DNA of 64,000 nt from Bradyrhizobium murdochi. Its GTDB lineage: Bacteria > Pseudomonadota > Alphaproteobacteria > Rhizobiales > Xanthobacteraceae. The notes under the pieces are model-generated. The model had not been told where the DNA came from. It did no database searches and worked only from the letters and a program-made list of their open reading frames with translations. The first letter of the stretch is position 1. Every line of letters starts with the position of its first letter. The stretch is from the NCBI RefSeq assembly GCF_000472965.1, contig NZ_AXAU01000002.1, forward strand, positions 354,751-418,750, read 5' to 3'. A program made the translations under genes and the position numbers. Below, in pieces: positions 60,980 through 64,000 of the stretch.

Positions 60980-61163
60980 GGTCTTCCGCCATCTCCCTCG
61001 TTCCGCCCGCCCCAGTGATTGTCGGCTCACCTTCAAAAGTCGGGCAAAGGCCAAGCCTACACGGGGAAAAGCGGTTGGAACAGCCTGCGAGATCAGGTTG
61101 ATACGGCAGGCTCCTATGCGCGTGACGGGGCTTGCACGGCCGATTGCTCCGAGGCGGCAGGCT

Positions 61164-61294
61164 GCAGGGTGGGCAAAGGCGCATTTGCGCCGTGCCCACC
61201 ATATTGATTGAACTGGCCGGATTTGAAATGGTGGGCACGCGAAGCCTGTCATCGGGCGCGCATTCGCGCGACCCGGTGGCTCTGCCCACCCTAC
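61164..61294. repeat. palindromic intergenic repeat (type A), mosaic copy
   Basis: Same arms as 80-161 (GGGCAAAGGCGC...GTGCCCACC and GGTGGGCACG...TGCCCACCCTACG). The right arm is interrupted by a 33-base segment (61243-61275) identical to part of the type D element at 54206-54238. The rest of the 339-base gap (60980-61163) shows no gene or motif. Confidence 0.82.
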
Positions 61295-61318
61295 GATTCC
61301 TGCTCGCCGGTGACATTG

Positions 61319-62668
61319 ATGCTGCTTCACAGATCCCTCGTTGCTGCCACGGCGTCCCTGCTTCTTTCATCTCTCGCCATCGCCCAACCAGTCCCCGCCC
61401 CAGTGCGTCCCGCACCGAGACCTGTGGTCGCACCGGCACCCGGTCAACAGCCCACTGCCGCCGCTCCGCGCGCACCCCGCGGCGCGGCCTGCCATAACGG
61501 GCTATCGTTCGAGCGCTTCCTGGCCGACCTCAAACAGCAGGCCGCAGCAGAGGGCGTGTCGCAGCGCACGTTGGCCGAAGCGGCGCCCTACCTCGTCTAT
61601 GACCAGAGCATCGTCAACCGCGACCGCGGCCAGCGCGTGTTCGGCCAGGTGTTCACCGAGTTCGCGCGGAACAGGGCGTCCGATGGCGCGGCAAAAAATG
61701 CGCAGGCGCGAATCCGGATGCATGCGGCCGCGTTCAACCGCGCCGAGAAGGAATATGGCGTGCCGCCCGCCGTGATCGCTGCGTTCTGGGGGCTGGAGAG
61801 CAGTTTCGGCGCCGAGTTAGGCAATCTTCATACGCTGCGCTCGCTGGTGTCGCTGGCCTATGACTGCCGCCGCTCCGAGATGTTCAGCAAGGAAACCATC
61901 GCCGCGCTGAAGATCATCGAGCGCGGCGATCTCACGGCAAGCGAGATGATCGGCGCATGGGCCGGCGAACTCGGGCAGACGCAGTTCCTGGCGACGCACT
62001 ACTTCAACTACGCGGTGGACTATGACGGCGACGGCCGCCGCAACCTGTTGCGCAGCGCGTCCGACGTGATCGGCTCGACCGCAAACTATATCGCCAACGG
62101 ATTGAAATGGCGGCGCGGCGAGCCGTGGCTGCAGGAAGTGCGCGCGCCGCAAAATTTTCCGTGGGAGCAGGCTGACCTCACGACAAAACTGCCGCGCGCA
62201 AAATTCGCGCAGCTCGGCGTCACCTATCCCGACGGCCGGCCGCTGCCGAATGACGACCTGCCGGCCTCGCTGCTCTTGCCGATGGGCCGCACCGGACCGG
62301 CGTTCCTGGCCTATCCGAATTTCGCCGCCTATACCGAGTGGAACAACTCGCTGATCTATTCGACCACCGCCGCCTATCTCGCCAGCCGCATCGCCGGCGC
62401 CCCGCCAATGCGGCAGCCATCGGCGCCGGTGGCGCAACTGCCGCTCAACGAGCTGAAAGAGCTGCAGCAGCTCCTGGTGCGCGCGGGCCACAATGTCGGC
62501 AAGGTCGACGGCGTGATGGGGCAATTGAGCCGCACGGCGGTGAAGGCGATGCAGATCAAATACGGCCTGCCGGCGGATTCCTGGCCGACGGCGGAGCTCT
62601 TGGCACGGATGCGCGGCCCCAGCGTCCAGGCGCAGCCCGCCGGCCTGGTGATGCCTGCGGCGCGGTAG
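61319..62668 (+). CDS. lytic murein transglycosylase, MltB type, with peptidoglycan-binding domain
   Basis: 449 residues from MLLHRSLVAA; a signal peptide runs to about residue 22 (SLAIAQ), then a proline/alanine linker (VPAPVRPAPRPVVAPAPG). The SLT-2 domain (about 60-350) has the catalytic glutamate in AAFWGLESSFGAELG and the motif WAGELGQTQFLATHY. A C-terminal PG-binding-1 domain (about 375-435; LQQLLVRAGHNVGKVDGVMG) anchors it. It cleaves the glycan strands of peptidoglycan in the periplasm. The long upstream frame runs through a repeat and is not used. Confidence 0.94.
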   Translation: MLLHRSLVAATASLLLSSLAIAQPVPAPVRPAPRPVVAPAPGQQPTAAAPRAPRGAACHNGLSFERFLADLKQQAAAEGVSQRTLAEAAPYLVYDQSIVNRDRGQRVFGQVFTEFARNRASDGAAKNAQARIRMHAAAFNRAEKEYGVPPAVIAAFWGLESSFGAELGNLHTLRSLVSLAYDCRRSEMFSKETIAALKIIERGDLTASEMIGAWAGELGQTQFLATHYFNYAVDYDGDGRRNLLRSASDVIGSTANYIANGLKWRRGEPWLQEVRAPQNFPWEQADLTTKLPRAKFAQLGVTYPDGRPLPNDDLPASLLLPMGRTGPAFLAYPNFAAYTEWNNSLIYSTTAAYLASRIAGAPPMRQPSAPVAQLPLNELKELQQLLVRAGHNVGKVDGVMGQLSRTAVKAMQIKYGLPADSWPTAELLARMRGPSVQAQPAGLVMPAAR

Positions 62669-62670
62669 CT

Positions 62671-62838
62671 CTCTCTTCTCCCTCTCCCCGCTCTTCGCGG
62701 GGCCGCGACGAGCAAAGCTCGCGCTGAGAGGGTTGGGGTGAGGGGCCTCTCTCCACGGATGCGAATGCCTAGATACCTGTGCCCCCTCACCCGGATCGCA
62801 TCTGACGATGCGATCCGACCTCTCCCCGCAAGCGGGGT
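62671..62838. repeat. compound palindromic repeat (type H)
   Basis: CCCTCTCCCCGCTCTTCGCG...GAGCAAAGCTCGCGCTGAGAG is followed by CCCCTCACCCGGATCGCATC...GATGCGATCCG...CCCCGCAAGCGGGG. Several small hairpins lie side by side between the transglycosylase and the broken HD gene. Confidence 0.7.
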
Positions 62839-62865
62839 TAGTTGAGCAGCATCATCAGGTAATCG

Positions 62866-63334
62866 TCAGCGAAAAGCGGCCAGTTCGCGCGCGAGATTTT
62901 CGCGGGCTTGGCCGTCATATCTTGCGGCAAAGGCCGGATCGGGAAAGATCACCGGCCGGGCGGCGAACTGGCCGAGCACCCTGGCGCGGCCGGCGCGATA
63001 GTCAGCGTCCGGCACGTGGATGAACTCCTGCCGGATCGCGGCAGCATAAGCGTCGTAGCGCGCGGGCTCGGCGCCGAGGATGCTGAGATCGATCGAGATC
63101 AGGATCGCGCCCAGGCGGTCACCGTGCTGGACGTCATGCGTCCTGGTCATTGTCCGAGCGGGTCGGGTCGTAAACGACATCGTGCCACCAGATCGCCTCG
63201 GTCAGGATTTCGCGCTCGGCTGCCGAAAGATTGTCGACGCGCGCGAGCGCAGCAAGACAGTCTTCGATGTGCGAGAGGTTGTGATAGTGACGGCCCGGCG
63301 CCGTGTAGGCGGTGATAAGCTGATCGCGGTTCAT
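62866..63334 (-). pseudogene. broken HD-domain phosphohydrolase-like gene
   Basis: The first part (63334-63134) reads MNRDQLITAYTAPGRHYHNL, AIWWHDVVYDPTRSDN then a stop (DQDA*). In another frame (63180-62866) the typical second half resumes with HDVQHGDRLGAILISIDLSI and the closing EFIHVPDADYRAGRARVLGQ. In intact members of this predicted metal-dependent HD family the two halves are joined by a helical linker. Here roughly 30 or more residues are missing and the frame is shifted, so no full HD enzyme can be made. The family's function is unknown. Confidence 0.75.
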
Positions 63335-63356
63335 CGCAAGGCTCCGCGTCTCTGCT

Positions 63357-63443
63357 GTAGGGTGGGCAAAGGCGCGAAGCGACGTGCCCACCATCCAACA
63401 CGCTGATCGAAGTGGTGGGCACGCTGCGCTTTGCCCACCCTAC
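63357..63443. repeat. palindromic intergenic repeat (type A)
   Basis: GTAGGGTGGGCAAAGGCGCG...GTGCCCACCAT and GGTGGGCACGCTGCGCTTTG...CCCACCCTAC, the most regular of the three type A copies. It lies between the HD pseudogene start and the exported-protein gene end. Confidence 0.85.
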
Positions 63444-63448
63444 AAGTT

Positions 63449-63889
63449 CTACCGCATCGTAATCGCTAATCCGCTGAGATCGGCGTTCGCCATCAAGCCG
63501 ACCTGGTGCCCGGTCAATTCCAGCACCGCGCCCTTCTGGTTGGTGAGCACGATCGCGCGCGCGCCGCGGCCGACCGCCAGGCCCGCGCCGGCTGCGCCGT
63601 AGACGCCGGCGACATCGGAGGGGCGCCAGATGTTGCTGACGCGGCCGCGCAGCACCGTCTTCGATCCGCCGAACACCAGGCCGTAGTCGAGCCCGCCGGT
63701 CGACAGCGGATAGCGTCGCCCGTGAAAATTCAGAACGCCGCTGCCGCCGGAACCGCCGATGATCCATCCCGCCTTGTAGATCGTGAGCTGCACGAAACCT
63801 TCGTCGGCATGCGCGGCGGAGGACAGCGTGACGCTGGCGAAGGCCGCAAACGCGAGCACAGTGGCGCGAACGGCGGATGGCATGTTCAT
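63449..63889 (-). CDS. small exported protein of unknown function
   Basis: 146 residues from MNMPSAVRAT; the open frame begins 24 codons earlier without a better signal. A signal peptide (about 1-29, ending SSAAHA) precedes a glycine-rich beta protein (VQLTIYKAGWIIGGSGGSGV, FGGSKTVLRGRVSNIWRPSD, VYGAAGAGLAVGRGARAIVL, ELTGHQVGLMANADLSG). No catalytic motif or cysteine is present. I do not recognise the family with confidence; an envelope or outer-membrane-associated role is a guess. Confidence 0.75.
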   Translation of the reverse strand: MNMPSAVRATVLAFAAFASVTLSSAAHADEGFVQLTIYKAGWIIGGSGGSGVLNFHGRRYPLSTGGLDYGLVFGGSKTVLRGRVSNIWRPSDVAGVYGAAGAGLAVGRGARAIVLTNQKGAVLELTGHQVGLMANADLSGLAITMR

Positions 63890-64000
63890 GGATCGTATCT
63901 CCGGAGATCTTGCAAATCGGAAAAGTGTCAGGCGGGCTTTGCGGCGCAGGTTGAGTCGCAACTATCGGATTGTAGCCGATCGGCGCAAGGGGCAAAGCAT

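Noticed and set aside
60980..61330. N-terminal extension of the FAD-subunit frame
   Set aside because: Reads through type A repeat sequence; the conserved FAD domain begins at 60979.

Overview
The window is high-GC chromosomal DNA from an alphaproteobacterium, very probably Bradyrhizobium or a close relative. The evidence is a fused cytochrome b/c1 gene behind a 176-residue Rieske gene (the fbcFH arrangement of B. japonicum), a fused anthranilate synthase trpE(G) with a rhizobial-type attenuator, Zur-like boxes of the TGTTATAACA type, and many Bradyrhizobium-style palindromic intergenic repeats. No rRNA, tRNA, CRISPR array, transposase or prophage gene was seen. Apart from one broken gene the window reads as core chromosome.

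Layout. 0-4.6 kb: a small accessory-looking cluster with an XRE/MmyB-like regulator, two SnoaL-like proteins, a GST, a flavin monooxygenase and a PaaI-like thioesterase. 4.6-15.8 kb: genome maintenance and envelope genes (mutY, a DciA-like DUF721 gene, a DsbA-like thioredoxin, smc, an Rsm22-family methyltransferase, lemA, an M48 protease) and a tandem pair of paralogous P-loop NTPases. 15.8-23.3 kb, mostly minus strand: apt, trpE(G) with its leader peptide trpL, an epimerase, a dienelactone hydrolase, and the cytochrome bc1 operon. 23.6-28.4 kb, plus strand: trmL-queE-queD-hemF, a DUF2158 protein, a HAD hydrolase and an unknown membrane protein. 28.4-32 kb, minus strand: a tightly overlapping operon DUF1285-nudL-DUF6111-cca-tauE. 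32.2-39.1 kb: a MoxR/DUF58/DUF4159/glutamine-amidotransferase-like operon. 39.1-43.5 kb: a zinc-responsive locus with a CobW-type GTPase, a DUF2946-like protein and a TonB receptor around two Zur-like boxes. 43.6-50.8 kb: a KefB-type antiporter, GNAT, a GT2 glycosyltransferase with a GT-C-like membrane protein, a NUDIX protein, a metallophosphoesterase and small unknowns. 50.8-54.1 kb: isocitrate lyase divergent from an XRE/ImmA regulator. 54.1-57.3 kb: small genes and repeats, including an orphan Imm35-like protein. 57.3-61 kb: a three-subunit molybdenum hydroxylase operon. 61.3-64 kb: a lytic transglycosylase, a frameshifted HD-domain pseudogene and an exported protein.

The observations I rate highest are: the leaderless trpL attenuator with tandem Trp codons; the two Zur-like boxes bracketing a zinc-uptake locus; the tandem P-loop NTPases, the second with a degenerate P-loop; a queD product without the canonical catalytic cysteine; the four-cysteine signature in the Rsm22 protein; an 18-bp perfect operator-like palindrome between two convergent genes; and the HD-domain pseudogene. 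Intergenic repeats fill most gaps and in one place are visibly mosaic.
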